A stretch of DNA of 64,000 nucleotides from Pseudodesulfovibrio sp. (GTDB taxonomy: Bacteria > Desulfobacterota > Desulfovibrionia > Desulfovibrionales > Desulfovibrionaceae). A program made the position numbers and the translations under genes. Below, piece after piece: positions 8,371 through 17,672 of the stretch; positions within the stretch are counted from its first letter, which is position 1; each line of letters begins with the position of its first letter. The notes beneath the pieces are model-generated. The model worked only from the letters and a program-made list of their open reading frames with translations. It had not been told where the DNA came from and made no database searches. The stretch lies in NCBI GenBank assembly GCA_016342345.1, contig JAEINO010000006.1, positions 41,100 to 105,099 on the forward strand. Reading direction: 5' to 3'.

Positions 8371-9351
8371 ATGATTCCTTCTGATTTTTATCGCGGACGC
8401 AGGTTGAGATCCAGCCTGACCATGCGAGAACTGGTACGTGAGAACGAGGTCAGACCCCAGGATCTGATCATGCCCTATTTCGTGGTCGAAACGGACAACG
8501 ATTCCTTCAAGAAAGAAATCAGCTCCATGCCCGGCCAATACCAACTTTCCCTCAAACAACTCGAAAAACAGGTTGATGCGGCTGTCAAAAACGGCCTCAA
8601 ATCCTGCATCCTCTTTGGCATTCCCGCTAAAAAAGACGAAACCGGCACACAAGCCTATGATGACAAGGGCATTGTCCAACAGGCCATCCGCCTGCTCAAG
8701 AACAGCTGGCCCGAACTGATCGTCATTGCCGACACCTGCCTATGCGAATACACCTCCCACGGACATTGCGGTATCGTGAAGCAAGGCGATGTACTCAACG
8801 ACCCTACCTTGAATTTACTGGCAAGAGCTGCCGTGGCCCAGGCCAAGGCTGGTGCGGATATAGTGGCTCCATCGGACATGATGGACGGACGCGTGGCTGC
8901 AATCCGGCAAGCCCTGAATGAAGCCGGATTCGAAAATACACCGATCATGTCCTATGCCGTGAAATACTCCTCGGCCTTTTACGGCCCGTTCCGCGAAGCC
9001 GCGGAATCAGCCCCCCAATTCGGGGATCGCAAGACCTACCAAATGGACCCGGCCAACAGTCGCGAAGCCATGCGCGAAGCAGTCGCCGACATGGAAGAAG
9101 GTGCGGACATCCTGATGGTCAAACCCGGCATGCCCTATCTCGACATCATCCGACAGGTACGCGACAACTTCGATACTCCGGTCGCCGCATATCAAGTCAG
9201 CGGAGAATACTCGATGATCAAGGCCGCAGCCCTGAATGGCTGGATAGACGAAATGGGCGTAATCATGGAATCTCTGGTCGCCTTCAAACGCGCCGGAGCA
9301 GACCTCATCCTCACTTACTTCACCGAAGACGTACTCAAGGCATTGAAATAA
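8371..9351 (+). CDS. hemB: Delta-aminolevulinic acid dehydratase (porphobilinogen synthase)
   Basis: Condenses two 5-aminolevulinate molecules to porphobilinogen, the first common step of heme, siroheme and cobalamin synthesis. 326 residues, normal length. The two Schiff-base lysines are Lys198 ([16 protein letters not shown]) and Lys251 ([13 protein letters not shown]). The [14 protein letters not shown] segment (Cys123, Cys125, Cys133) marks a zinc-type active site. ATG 8371 is chosen: GGAG sits 7 bases upstream and the family start ([12 protein letters not shown]) follows; an upstream in-frame start at 8341 has no such support. ahbD begins 1 base after its stop. Confidence 0.95.
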   Translation: MIPSDFYRGRRLRSSLTMRELVRENEVRPQDLIMPYFVVETDNDSFKKEISSMPGQYQLSLKQLEKQVDAAVKNGLKSCILFGIPAKKDETGTQAYDDKGIVQQAIRLLKNSWPELIVIADTCLCEYTSHGHCGIVKQGDVLNDPTLNLLARAAVAQAKAGADIVAPSDMMDGRVAAIRQALNEAGFENTPIMSYAVKYSSAFYGPFREAAESAPQFGDRKTYQMDPANSREAMREAVADMEEGADILMVKPGMPYLDIIRQVRDNFDTPVAAYQVSGEYSMIKAAALNGWIDEMGVIMESLVAFKRAGADLILTYFTEDVLKALK

Positions 9352-9352
9352 C

Positions 9353-10501
9353 ATGAGCACTCACCCCAAAGGCCATCCCGGAAGCCATCCACACGGCAAG
9401 TCCCATCCCGGCGCAGAGAGCGCACCCAAAATGACCCTGGAAGACGGTAGCCCGGTCTGCCGCCTTATTGCCTGGGAAGTGACCCGATCCTGCAACCTTG
9501 CATGCAAGCATTGCCGGGCCGAGGCGCACCCCGAGCCATATTCCAATGAACTTTCCACCGACGAAGCCAAGGCACTCATCGACACCTTCCCGGATGTGGG
9601 CAGCCCGATCATCATCTTTACCGGCGGCGAGCCCATGATGCGGCACGATGTCTACGAACTGATCGCCTATGCCAAGGACAAGGGAATGCGATGTGTCATG
9701 GCCCCCAATGGCACACTGATCACACCCGAAACCGCACAGCAGATGAAGGAAGCAGGCGTCGAACGATGCTCCATATCCATAGACGCCCCCGAAGCTGCCC
9801 AGCACGATGAATTCCGTGGCGAAGTCGGAGCCTTTGACGCATCCATGCGTGGCATCCAGTACCTCAAGGATGCAGGCATCGAATTCCAGATCAACACCAC
9901 TGTGACCAAAAACAACCTCGGGCTGTTCAAGGACATATTCAATCTTTGCGAAGGCATTGGCGCAGCAGCCTGGCACATCTTCCTGCTGGTTCCCACCGGA
10001 CGCGCAGTGGAACTCGGCACCGAGGTCATCACCGCCAACGAGTACGAAAACGTACTCAACTGGTTCTACGATTTCCGCAAGACCACGGACATGCAGCTCA
10101 AAGCCACCTGCGCCCCGCATTACCACCGCATCCTGCGCCAGCGCGCCAAGGAAGACGGTATCCCGGTCAATTTCGAAACATTCGGACTCGACGCCGTGAG
10201 CCGAGGCTGCCTCGGAGGCGTGGGCTTCTGCTTCATATCCCATCGCGGCCAGGTGCAGCCCTGTGGATACCTTGAACTGGATTGCGGCAACGTCCGCGAA
10301 ACCCCGTTCCCGGAAATCTGGAAAAAATCCCAACAATTTCTCAACCTGCGCAACCCCGAAGTCTATGATGGGAAATGCGGGTATTGCGAATACGAAAAGG
10401 TCTGCGGCGGATGCCGCGCCCGAGCCCATACCATGAATGGTCATTATCTGAAGGAAGAGCCTTTGTGTTCCTATGAACCCAAGAAAAAGCCACGCAACTG
10501 A
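9353..10501 (+). CDS. ahbD: Heme b synthase AhbD (radical SAM) with His-rich N-terminus
   Basis: Last step of the Ahb pathway: oxidative decarboxylation of two propionates of Fe-coproporphyrin III to vinyls, giving heme b. 382 residues. The SAM cluster motif is Cys47-x3-Cys51-x2-Cys54 (RSCNLACKHCRAEAH); GGEP follows, and a SPASM-like Cys set lies at the C-terminus (KCGYCEYEKVCGGC ... LC). The first 20 residues hold five His among Pro and Gly (MSTHPKGHPGSHPHGKSHPG), which could bind metal. It follows hemB by one base and precedes the siroheme decarboxylase subunit, matching the Desulfovibrio heme cluster. Confidence 0.9.
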   Translation: MSTHPKGHPGSHPHGKSHPGAESAPKMTLEDGSPVCRLIAWEVTRSCNLACKHCRAEAHPEPYSNELSTDEAKALIDTFPDVGSPIIIFTGGEPMMRHDVYELIAYAKDKGMRCVMAPNGTLITPETAQQMKEAGVERCSISIDAPEAAQHDEFRGEVGAFDASMRGIQYLKDAGIEFQINTTVTKNNLGLFKDIFNLCEGIGAAAWHIFLLVPTGRAVELGTEVITANEYENVLNWFYDFRKTTDMQLKATCAPHYHRILRQRAKEDGIPVNFETFGLDAVSRGCLGGVGFCFISHRGQVQPCGYLELDCGNVRETPFPEIWKKSQQFLNLRNPEVYDGKCGYCEYEKVCGGCRARAHTMNGHYLKEEPLCSYEPKKKPRN

Positions 10502-10502
10502 C

Positions 10503-10952
10503 ATGGATAATCACGACAAGCAGATACTCGACATCATCCAGTCCCACTTCCCGATTGCATCACGTCCCTACGAGGAAGTGGGCAAACAGGTGGGCCTGTC
10601 AGAATCGGAAGTTCTTGAGCGCATCCGCGACCTGAAAAAGTCCGGGCTCATCCGCAGAATGGGTGCCAACTTCACATCCCAGGCTCTGGGCTGGCAGTCC
10701 ACCCTGTGCGCGGCCAGCGTGCCGGAAGACAAGTTGGACCAGTACGTGGCCGAAGTGAACAAACACGATGGCGTGACGCACAACTATTTGCGCGAAAACG
10801 AATTCAACGTCTGGTTCGCGCTCATCGCCCCGGACATGGATGCCGTGGAGACCATCCTCGCATCCATCACCAAGGCCACGGGAATCAAGATACTGAATCT
10901 GCCCGCCAGCAAGCTGTACAAGATCAAGGTCGATTTCAAAATGGACAAATAG
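10503..10952 (+). CDS. Siroheme decarboxylase subunit (AhbA/AhbB, NirD-like Lrp/AsnC fold)
   Basis: Subunit of the enzyme that decarboxylates siroheme to 12,18-didecarboxysiroheme, the first committed Ahb step. 149 residues from ATG 10503: an AsnC-type winged helix (DNHDKQILDIIQ ... ESEVLERIRDLKKSGLIRRMG) and a ferredoxin-like domain (FNVWFALIAPDMDAVETIL). The family looks like an Lrp regulator but acts as an enzyme. I prefer ATG 10503, one base after the ahbD stop, over ATG 10473, which overlaps ahbD by 29 bases. Which of AhbA or AhbB it is cannot be settled by eye; only one of the usual two subunits is here. Confidence 0.8.
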   Translation: MDNHDKQILDIIQSHFPIASRPYEEVGKQVGLSESEVLERIRDLKKSGLIRRMGANFTSQALGWQSTLCAASVPEDKLDQYVAEVNKHDGVTHNYLRENEFNVWFALIAPDMDAVETILASITKATGIKILNLPASKLYKIKVDFKMDK

Positions 10953-10977
10953 CGGCAGGACAGGCAATAAGTAGACC

Positions 10978-11310
10978 ATGGACAAATTAATTAAATCCCT
11001 GTTGCTCGGCATTGCCACTGGAATACTGAACGCCATCCCCATGGCCTTCCAGGATTTGAGCTGGCAGGCCCATGTCTCGGTACTCCTGCACTGGCTGGCC
11101 CTCAGCGTCATCATCACCTATGCACGACTGCCCCTGAGCGGCTGGCTCTCTGGACTGATCATTGCCCTGCTCACCAGCATCCCCATGGCCATCCTGATAA
11201 CTGTGACCGCACCTTCGGCAGCCTTACCGATCCTGTTTTCAGCCATCATACTGGGCAGTCTGCTCGGTCTCATGACTGAAAAACTGATCACCGACCAGCG
11301 ACTTGGGTAG
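10978..11310 (+). CDS. Small integral membrane protein, unknown function
   Basis: 110 residues with three to four hydrophobic helices (LLLGIATGILNAI; VLLHWLALSVIIT; GLIIALLTSIPMAILITV; ILFSAIILGSLLGLM). No family recognised. It lies 25 bases after the heme gene in the same direction, so it may be co-transcribed, but nothing in the sequence ties it to heme. Confidence 0.65.
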   Translation: MDKLIKSLLLGIATGILNAIPMAFQDLSWQAHVSVLLHWLALSVIITYARLPLSGWLSGLIIALLTSIPMAILITVTAPSAALPILFSAIILGSLLGLMTEKLITDQRLG

Positions 11311-11403
11311 CGGCATTTTTGACCGGTCCGATAAAACTTGCGAAGCATGGGCGTTGCGGGTACATCTTTTCCAGCAAATAATTCCTCAAGCGGAGCAAGC
11401 GTC

Positions 11404-12054
11404 ATGATTCTTTCCCCATCCATGCTTTCCTCTGATTTCACCAATATGGAATCTGAACTCAAGGCCCTTGAAAAGGCAGGACTGAAATGGGTCCACCTCG
11501 ATGTAATGGATGGCATGTTCGTCCCCAGCATCACTTTCGGCCCCCCTATCATCAAGGCCATGCGAGCCAAGTCGAACCTTTTTTTCGACTGCCACCTGAT
11601 GATCAACGATCCGGGACGATACATCGAAAGCTTTGCTGAGGCAGGAGCCGATCTCATTTGCGTTCATGCCGAAACCTGCGATCACCTGGAACGCGTTTGC
11701 GCCCAGATCGTCGACGCCGGAGCCAAGCCTGCCGTAGCCTTGAACCCGCACACCCCGCTGGAAACGATCAAGTACCTGATCCCGCAACTGTACATGGTCC
11801 TGATCATGTCCGTTAACCCGGGTTTCGGAGGCCAGAAGTTCATCCCGTTCTGCCTGGACAAGGTACAGGAACTCAAGCAGATGATCACTGACGCCAAAGC
11901 CGATACCCTGATTCAGATTGACGGTGGCGTGACAGCCGAAAACGCCAGGGAACTGGTCGATGCCGGTGTTGACGTACTCGTTTCCGGCTCGGCATTCTTC
12001 GGGTACCCGCCCTATGACGAACGCCACAAGACTTTTCAGAACATCTGTAAATAA
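11404..12054 (+). CDS. rpe: Ribulose-phosphate 3-epimerase
   Basis: Interconverts D-ribulose 5-phosphate and D-xylulose 5-phosphate in the non-oxidative pentose phosphate pathway. 216 residues forming a TIM barrel, with the family segments WVHLDVMDGMFVPSITFGP (metal His and catalytic Asp), SVNPGFGGQKFI, and QIDGGVTAENA (second catalytic Asp and phosphate site). ATG 11404 has GGAG 8 bases upstream; the in-frame ATG at 11338 would add 22 unrelated residues. A terminator follows, so it closes its own unit. Confidence 0.95.
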   Translation: MILSPSMLSSDFTNMESELKALEKAGLKWVHLDVMDGMFVPSITFGPPIIKAMRAKSNLFFDCHLMINDPGRYIESFAEAGADLICVHAETCDHLERVCAQIVDAGAKPAVALNPHTPLETIKYLIPQLYMVLIMSVNPGFGGQKFIPFCLDKVQELKQMITDAKADTLIQIDGGVTAENARELVDAGVDVLVSGSAFFGYPPYDERHKTFQNICK

Positions 12055-12076
12055 CAATATATTCCATACCATTATC

Positions 12077-12102
12077 GGGGGCTGCTTGATCAGCCCCCTT
12101 TT
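12077..12102 (+). terminator. Rho-independent terminator after rpe
   Basis: Perfect 8-bp stem GGGGGCTG (12077-12084) and CAGCCCCC (12091-12098), 6-base loop, then TTTT. It is only 26 bases before the next start codon, so it may be read through in part. Confidence 0.8.
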
Positions 12103-12128
12103 GATTTAAAATAGCTGAAAGGATACCA

Positions 12129-14063
12129 ATGGCAATAGTCTCTCTTCGTGACATACAGATCAACTTCACCGGAACAATGCTGCTGGATGGTATTTCCTTG
12201 CAGGTCGAACCGGGCGAACGCGTCTGCCTTCTGGGCCGCAACGGCGAAGGCAAGTCCACCCTGCTCTCCATCATCGAAGGGATCACGAAGCCGGACAAAG
12301 GCACCATCGACTATGCCAAAGGCTCCCGCGTGGCCATGCTGCCCCAGGAAGTACCCCATAATCTAGACGGCCTGATCTACGACATTGCAGCCCAGGGACT
12401 CGGCGACACGGGCAAGCATCTGTCCGATTACCATCAAGCCTCCCGAGAACTGGCAGAGTTCTCCGGCACCGATTACACCAAAATTGTTGCCCAACTTGAA
12501 CGCGCACAACAGGCCCTGGAGGATACCGGAGGCTGGCCATACCATCAGGCAATCGAAACCGTGCTCTCGCACCTCAAACTGGATGCGAACGAATCATTTG
12601 CCTCCCTATCCGGCGGAACCAAACGACGCGCCCTTCTCGCCCGCGCACTGGTCAGCAAACCTGATCTGCTGATTCTGGACGAACCAACCAACCATCTGGA
12701 CATCGAATCCATTACCTGGCTCGAAGATTTTCTGATCCGTCAAAACACGGCCCTGCTGTTCGTCACCCATGACCGCGCCTTTCTCCAACGACTTGCCACG
12801 CGCATAGTAGAACTGGACCGGGGCAAGCTGTTCAACTGGGAGTGCGACTACAAGACCTATCTCGAACGCAAGGATGCAGATCTGGAAGCCGAGTCCAAGC
12901 AGAATCATAATTTCGACCGAAAACTTGCCGAAGAAGAAACATGGATTCGCCGGGGCATCAAGGCCCGGCGCACTCGCAACATGGGCCGCGTCCGCGACCT
13001 GCGTAAAATGCGGGATGAGCGCAAGGCACGCCGCGAACGAACCGGTTCGGCAAAAATGGTTATTCTGGAAGCCGAGCGCACCGGAAAACTGGTGGTGGAA
13101 GCCGACTCCCTTAGTTTCAACTATGACAACACGACCATCGTCAATAACTTTTCCACGAGCATAATGCGTGGCGACAAGGTGGGACTCATCGGTCCAAACG
13201 GCGTGGGAAAAACCACGCTGCTCAAGCTCCTTCTCGGCGAAATCCAGCCACAGGACGGATCTGTCCGACACGGCGTCAATCTCCAGATCAGCTATTTCGA
13301 CCAGATGCGCGAACAACTCGACGAAAACAAATCGGTCCGCGACAACGTGGCCGAAGGTAACGATTTCATCGATTTTGGCGGCGCGCGCAAGCACGTCATT
13401 GGCTACCTCAAGGACTTCCTGTTCACCCCGGATCGCGCCAAAGTCCCGGCATCAGTCCTTTCCGGCGGAGAGCGCAACCGCCTCCTGCTGGCTCGTCTGT
13501 TCACCAAGCCATCCAATGTTCTGGTCATGGATGAACCTACCAATGATCTGGATGTCGAAACGCTTGACCTTCTTGAGGAAATTCTCATGGAATACCCCGG
13601 CACCCTGCTGCTGGTAAGCCATGATCGAGCCTTCCTCAACAATGTGGTCACATCAACCATCGCTTTCGAGGGCAACGGCACTGTGGCCGAATATGTCGGT
13701 GGATACGACGACTGGCTCAGACAACACCCCGGCAAACACAACACATCTGCCAAGGCATGCGGTTCCAAATCAGCCGAGGAAATTCCAACTGGTTCAACGA
13801 AAAAAAAACTGAGCTACAAGGAAAAATTCGAGCTGGAAAAGAAACAGGTTGAATTCGAGGCCATGCCCGCCATCATCGAGATGCTGGAAGCGGATCTCGA
13901 AACTCTCCAGACCCGCATGGCCGATGCTGACTATTTCAAGAAAAGCGGCAAAGACATGGCCGACGATCAACTGCAACTCGAAAAAACTGAAAACGAACTC
14001 AAAACGGCATACAGCACCTGGGAAGAACTCGAAACCGCCCTTAAGGGCATTGAACTGGACTGA
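12129..14063 (+). CDS. uup: ABC-F family ATPase, Uup type
   Basis: Soluble two-domain ABC protein without membrane segments; Uup-group ABC-F proteins act on ribosomes and affect genome stability. 644 residues. First nucleotide site GRNGEGKST (about residue 36) with signature LSGGTKRRALLARAL and LILDEPTNHLD; the charged ABC-F linker (about residues 240-310, RRGIKARRTRNMGRVRDLR); second site GPNGVGKTT with LSGGERNRLLLARL and VMDEPTNDLD. The last 85 residues form the coiled-coil C-terminal domain typical of Uup (KLSYKEKFELEKKQVEFEAM). AAAGGAT precedes the ATG. The GNAT gene follows after 5 bases. Confidence 0.92.
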   Translation: MAIVSLRDIQINFTGTMLLDGISLQVEPGERVCLLGRNGEGKSTLLSIIEGITKPDKGTIDYAKGSRVAMLPQEVPHNLDGLIYDIAAQGLGDTGKHLSDYHQASRELAEFSGTDYTKIVAQLERAQQALEDTGGWPYHQAIETVLSHLKLDANESFASLSGGTKRRALLARALVSKPDLLILDEPTNHLDIESITWLEDFLIRQNTALLFVTHDRAFLQRLATRIVELDRGKLFNWECDYKTYLERKDADLEAESKQNHNFDRKLAEEETWIRRGIKARRTRNMGRVRDLRKMRDERKARRERTGSAKMVILEAERTGKLVVEADSLSFNYDNTTIVNNFSTSIMRGDKVGLIGPNGVGKTTLLKLLLGEIQPQDGSVRHGVNLQISYFDQMREQLDENKSVRDNVAEGNDFIDFGGARKHVIGYLKDFLFTPDRAKVPASVLSGGERNRLLLARLFTKPSNVLVMDEPTNDLDVETLDLLEEILMEYPGTLLLVSHDRAFLNNVVTSTIAFEGNGTVAEYVGGYDDWLRQHPGKHNTSAKACGSKSAEEIPTGSTKKKLSYKEKFELEKKQVEFEAMPAIIEMLEADLETLQTRMADADYFKKSGKDMADDQLQLEKTENELKTAYSTWEELETALKGIELD

Positions 14064-14068
14064 AAATC

Positions 14069-14560
14069 ATGACCAAACTCTCCATCCGTACCGTCGAACC
14101 TGACGATCTGGTCGCCTGCCACACCATTGAGTGCCGATGTTTTTCTCCTTCGGAAGCAGCTTGGACTTCCTCCCTCGAAAAACGAATCAATTGCTATCCC
14201 GAAGGCTTTCTTGTCGCAGAGTATGACGGAATAATAGTTGGGCAGGTCAACAGCGGAGCCCTTCACAAAGATGACATCACGGACGAAGAATTCAAGCAAC
14301 TCATCGGACACGACCCGGAAGGCAAGAATATCGTCATCTTTTCCTTGTCCGTACTCCCCGAATTCCAGAAACAGGGTATTGCCGGAAAACTCCTCACTAA
14401 TTTCATTGAACATGCCCGTGAAATGGGAAAAGACAAGATCATGCTTTTGTGCAAGGACAAACTCATCACATATTACTCCCGTTACGGATTTGAGGATGAC
14501 GGCGTTTCCAATTCCACGCATGGCGGGGCCGAATGGCATGCGATGACCCTTGCTCTCTGA
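14069..14560 (+). CDS. GNAT family N-acetyltransferase
   Basis: 163 residues. Acetyl-CoA dependent transferase of unknown acceptor. The core motif is VLPEFQKQGIAGKLLTNFIE (Q/R-x-x-G-x-G/A pattern of motif A), preceded by beta strands (ILVAEYDGIIVGQVN region) and followed by YYSRYGFEDDG, the usual C-terminal YxxxGF element. It starts 5 bases after the uup stop and ends before a strong terminator, so it is the last gene of that unit. Confidence 0.85.
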   Translation: MTKLSIRTVEPDDLVACHTIECRCFSPSEAAWTSSLEKRINCYPEGFLVAEYDGIIVGQVNSGALHKDDITDEEFKQLIGHDPEGKNIVIFSLSVLPEFQKQGIAGKLLTNFIEHAREMGKDKIMLLCKDKLITYYSRYGFEDDGVSNSTHGGAEWHAMTLAL

Positions 14561-14580
14561 ATCATTTCTCAAAGACTAAA

Positions 14581-14611
14581 AAGGCCCGGTAGAATCACTC
14601 TACCGGGCCTT
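14581..14611. terminator. Bidirectional terminator between the GNAT gene and putA
   Basis: Perfect 13-bp stem AAGGCCCGGTAGA (14581-14593) and TCTACCGGGCCTT (14599-14611), 5-base loop, TTTTCT on the plus side and an A-rich stretch giving T on the minus side. It serves both converging genes. Confidence 0.92.
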
Positions 14612-14633
14612 TTCTACTTTATATTCTTTTCAT

Positions 14634-17600
14634 TCAACTAAGCCAATCATCATCTTCCTCGATAGGAGCAAAGCCGCGACGCATGGTGTTTTCACAGACA
14701 AGCCGCGGGTCCATGAACTGAAGCAGATAATCTGGCCCGCCCGCCTTGGAACCAACGCCGGACATCTTGAAACCGCCAAAGGCATGCCTCTCGACCAAGG
14801 CCCCGACACTGGGCTTGTTCAGATACAGATTACCAACGCGGAATTCCTTGCAGGCCCGCTCCAGATGGGCCGGGCTGCGTGAATAAATCGCACCGGTCAA
14901 GGCAAAGCGAGTTGAATTGGCAATATCAAGAGCCTCGTCCATGTCGCTGGCCCGCAAGATGGCCAAAACCGGGCCAAAGACTTCTTCCTGGGCAATGCGA
15001 TGGTCCTTGGTGATGCCATCCACAATGGTCAACGGAACGTAACAACCGCCCGTGGCCTTGAGATCGTCGGACACCTCGCGCTTGACCAGAATATTACCTT
15101 CTTCCTCGGCTATCCTGACGTAGCGCAACACATTTTCCTGAGCACCCTTATCCACCACAGGCCCCATGTAGTTAGCCGGATTTTCGGACGGCCCGAGCTT
15201 GATGGACATGGCAGCTTCGGTGAGGCGCTGAATGAATCGGTCATAAATGGAATCAAGGACAATAACGCGGGAACAGGCTGAACACTTCTGGCCCTGGAAA
15301 GCAAAAGCCGAATAGAGCACGCCGAGCACGGCCTCATCAAGATCGGCATCGTCGTCAATAATAGTACCATTCTTGCCGCCCATCTCGGCAATGACCCGCT
15401 TGCAATGCTGCTGTCCGGGTTGCACCTTGGCGGCCCGTTCCTGAATACGCAGCCCAACCTCCATAGAACCGGTAAAGGCAATCACTGATACATCAGGATG
15501 ATCCACAAGATGATCGCCCATGACCGAACCACGTCCGGGGGTGTAGTTGAAAACACCATCCGGCAGACCAGCGGCCTTCCACATATCCACCAGCCCATTA
15601 CCAACACAGGATGACAGGCCTGCCGGTTTATACACGACCGAGCAACCAGATGCGATGGCCGCAGAGACCATGCCAACGGAAATGGCAAGGGGGAAATTCC
15701 AGGGGGCGATGACCGCAGCCACACCCTTGCCCTGATAGAAAAGCTTACTCATTTCGCCAGGGGCATGTCCCATGCGCCGGGGCTTACCCATACGAATCAT
15801 TTCCCGTGCGTAATATTCCATAAAATCAATGGCCTCAGCCACATCTGCATGAGCCTGATCCCATTGCTTGCCCACCTCCAGCACCTGAAGCGCGGACAAA
15901 TCGTGAATGTTGTCTTTCAAATACTGAGCAGCCTTGAGCAAAATGGAAGCACGCTCCTCGGGCGCAACATCACGCCACGCAAGGTACGCGATACCGGCGG
16001 CTTTGATGGCCGTATCCACTTCGGCCACACCCGCCTGACAGACTGTGCCGATGATCTCTCCCGGATCAGCCGGATTATAGGAATCCAAAGTATCGCCAGT
16101 CTCCACATCCTGCCCGTTGATGAACAGCGGAATCGTTCTGCCCATGGACGCACGGACCTTGGAAATGGATGCCGGAAAGGCATTTCGCTCGGCTTCGATG
16201 GTAAAATCGACCGCCGGATAATTCTGGAAACGGGCCAGCCCTTCGGATGGTTCGGGCGGTACGCATTTGCTTTCAAGCTGACGACGCAAGATCACTTCCG
16301 GGTTCTCCAAAAGGCTGTCCATGTCTGCTTCATCCGCAAAGGTCTGCTTGAGAAAGGACTCGTTGGCCGTATTCTCAAGCAGGCGACGTACAAGATAGGC
16401 CATGCCGGGCAACAAATCACCGTAAGGACAATAGAGACGCACACGCTTGGCGACATTCTTGAGCCCCTTGCGGACAGGCTCGGCCATGCCATAGAGGACC
16501 TGAAATTCATATCTTTCCTCAGGAACATTCAATGAGCTCGCCATTTCCATGACCGCAGAAATGGTCCGAATATTGTGAGAGGCACAGGCAAAGTGACAGA
16601 TATCGCTGTTTTCCAGAATCATCCTGGCAACCCGTTCAAAGGCCATGTCAGACTCTGGCTTGTGGGTCCAGACCGGAACAGGCCAACCATTCTGCTTGGC
16701 CATGACAGTCTCATAATCCCAATATGCACCCTTGACCAGACGGATGGACACGGGAAGACCAACCTCGCGCGACCATGCCAGTAAATTGCTGACATCATCG
16801 TCCACGCACTTCAGGTAGGCCTGAAAGACTATGCCAAGGTGCGGATAATACGGATACTTGGTACGAAGCCGCTTGAACAGCTCGATGGTGGCATCCTTGT
16901 ACTTGAGCGACTCCATGTCAATGCACATGAACCCGCCCATCTCTATGACCTTCTTGTAGATCGGTTCGATGCGGGACAGCATGCCGTCGGCAGTACCATC
17001 AACATCCACGGATTTGGACTGGGAATAAAACGCTGACGGCTTCACGGCCACGTTGACCTTGGGAGCATGACCCCAGTCAAGCTCGCCGGAACCGCCTTCA
17101 AGCGGATCCCACTTGCCCAGTTCCTTATGGATAGCTTCCAACACTTCAAGATACCCATCGCGATAGGCAGCTGATTCCTCTTCACTGACCGTGGCCTCAC
17201 CGAGCAAGTCGAGAACAAAGGCGAACCCGTCCTTACGGAGTTTCTTGATCCCCTTGACCGCTTCCTTGCTCACCTGACCGATGATAAACTGACGAGCCAT
17301 GGATTCGATATTGGAACGAATAGTCCTGTTCAGGACCTTGGCGACCAGACCGCCTCCAATCTTGGTTTTGGTGGCCCCCCATTTGAGAACATCGGGAATG
17401 TTGGCATCTTCAGTAGCAAAATATTCTTCGATATGACGGGACAATGAATCCGAGGTGTTGAGGTATGGCAGCACATCAACAAAACGAAACATCTGGACCT
17501 TGAAGTCCTCATTTTTCATGGCCCAATCCATGACTTTTCCAGTCCACCACCCCTTGTTGAAAACCGAAGGGGATTCACCGGAAATGGATGCAAAGAACTC

Positions 17601-17651
17601 CCTGCCTCGAGAAATGACTCTCGAATCCAGGGCGGATATTTCAGTGGTCAT
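14634..17651 (-). CDS. putA: Bifunctional proline dehydrogenase / glutamate-semialdehyde dehydrogenase
   Basis: Oxidises proline to pyrroline-5-carboxylate (FAD) and then to glutamate (NAD), with substrate channelling. 1005 residues. The N-terminal half is the PRODH barrel (SIRLVKGAYWDYE; RYEFQVLYGMAEPVR); the C-terminal half is an aldehyde dehydrogenase with the general-base Glu in VIAEMGGKNG (about residue 750) and the catalytic Cys in FQGQKCSACSR (about residue 790). There is no N-terminal ribbon-helix-helix domain, so this PutA is not its own repressor. GAGGAG lies 7 bases upstream of the ATG. It follows an Lrp-type regulator gene by 21 bases. Confidence 0.93.
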   Translation of the reverse strand: MTTEISALDSRVISRGREFFASISGESPSVFNKGWWTGKVMDWAMKNEDFKVQMFRFVDVLPYLNTSDSLSRHIEEYFATEDANIPDVLKWGATKTKIGGGLVAKVLNRTIRSNIESMARQFIIGQVSKEAVKGIKKLRKDGFAFVLDLLGEATVSEEESAAYRDGYLEVLEAIHKELGKWDPLEGGSGELDWGHAPKVNVAVKPSAFYSQSKSVDVDGTADGMLSRIEPIYKKVIEMGGFMCIDMESLKYKDATIELFKRLRTKYPYYPHLGIVFQAYLKCVDDDVSNLLAWSREVGLPVSIRLVKGAYWDYETVMAKQNGWPVPVWTHKPESDMAFERVARMILENSDICHFACASHNIRTISAVMEMASSLNVPEERYEFQVLYGMAEPVRKGLKNVAKRVRLYCPYGDLLPGMAYLVRRLLENTANESFLKQTFADEADMDSLLENPEVILRRQLESKCVPPEPSEGLARFQNYPAVDFTIEAERNAFPASISKVRASMGRTIPLFINGQDVETGDTLDSYNPADPGEIIGTVCQAGVAEVDTAIKAAGIAYLAWRDVAPEERASILLKAAQYLKDNIHDLSALQVLEVGKQWDQAHADVAEAIDFMEYYAREMIRMGKPRRMGHAPGEMSKLFYQGKGVAAVIAPWNFPLAISVGMVSAAIASGCSVVYKPAGLSSCVGNGLVDMWKAAGLPDGVFNYTPGRGSVMGDHLVDHPDVSVIAFTGSMEVGLRIQERAAKVQPGQQHCKRVIAEMGGKNGTIIDDDADLDEAVLGVLYSAFAFQGQKCSACSRVIVLDSIYDRFIQRLTEAAMSIKLGPSENPANYMGPVVDKGAQENVLRYVRIAEEEGNILVKREVSDDLKATGGCYVPLTIVDGITKDHRIAQEEVFGPVLAILRASDMDEALDIANSTRFALTGAIYSRSPAHLERACKEFRVGNLYLNKPSVGALVERHAFGGFKMSGVGSKAGGPDYLLQFMDPRLVCENTMRRGFAPIEEDDDWLS

Positions 17652-17672
17652 CTGGAGCTCCTCGACGTAAGG

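Noticed and set aside
10503..10952. Annotation as an Lrp-type transcription regulator
   Set aside because: The fold is the same, but the position directly after ahbD and the lack of a standard RAM ligand pattern favour a siroheme decarboxylase subunit.
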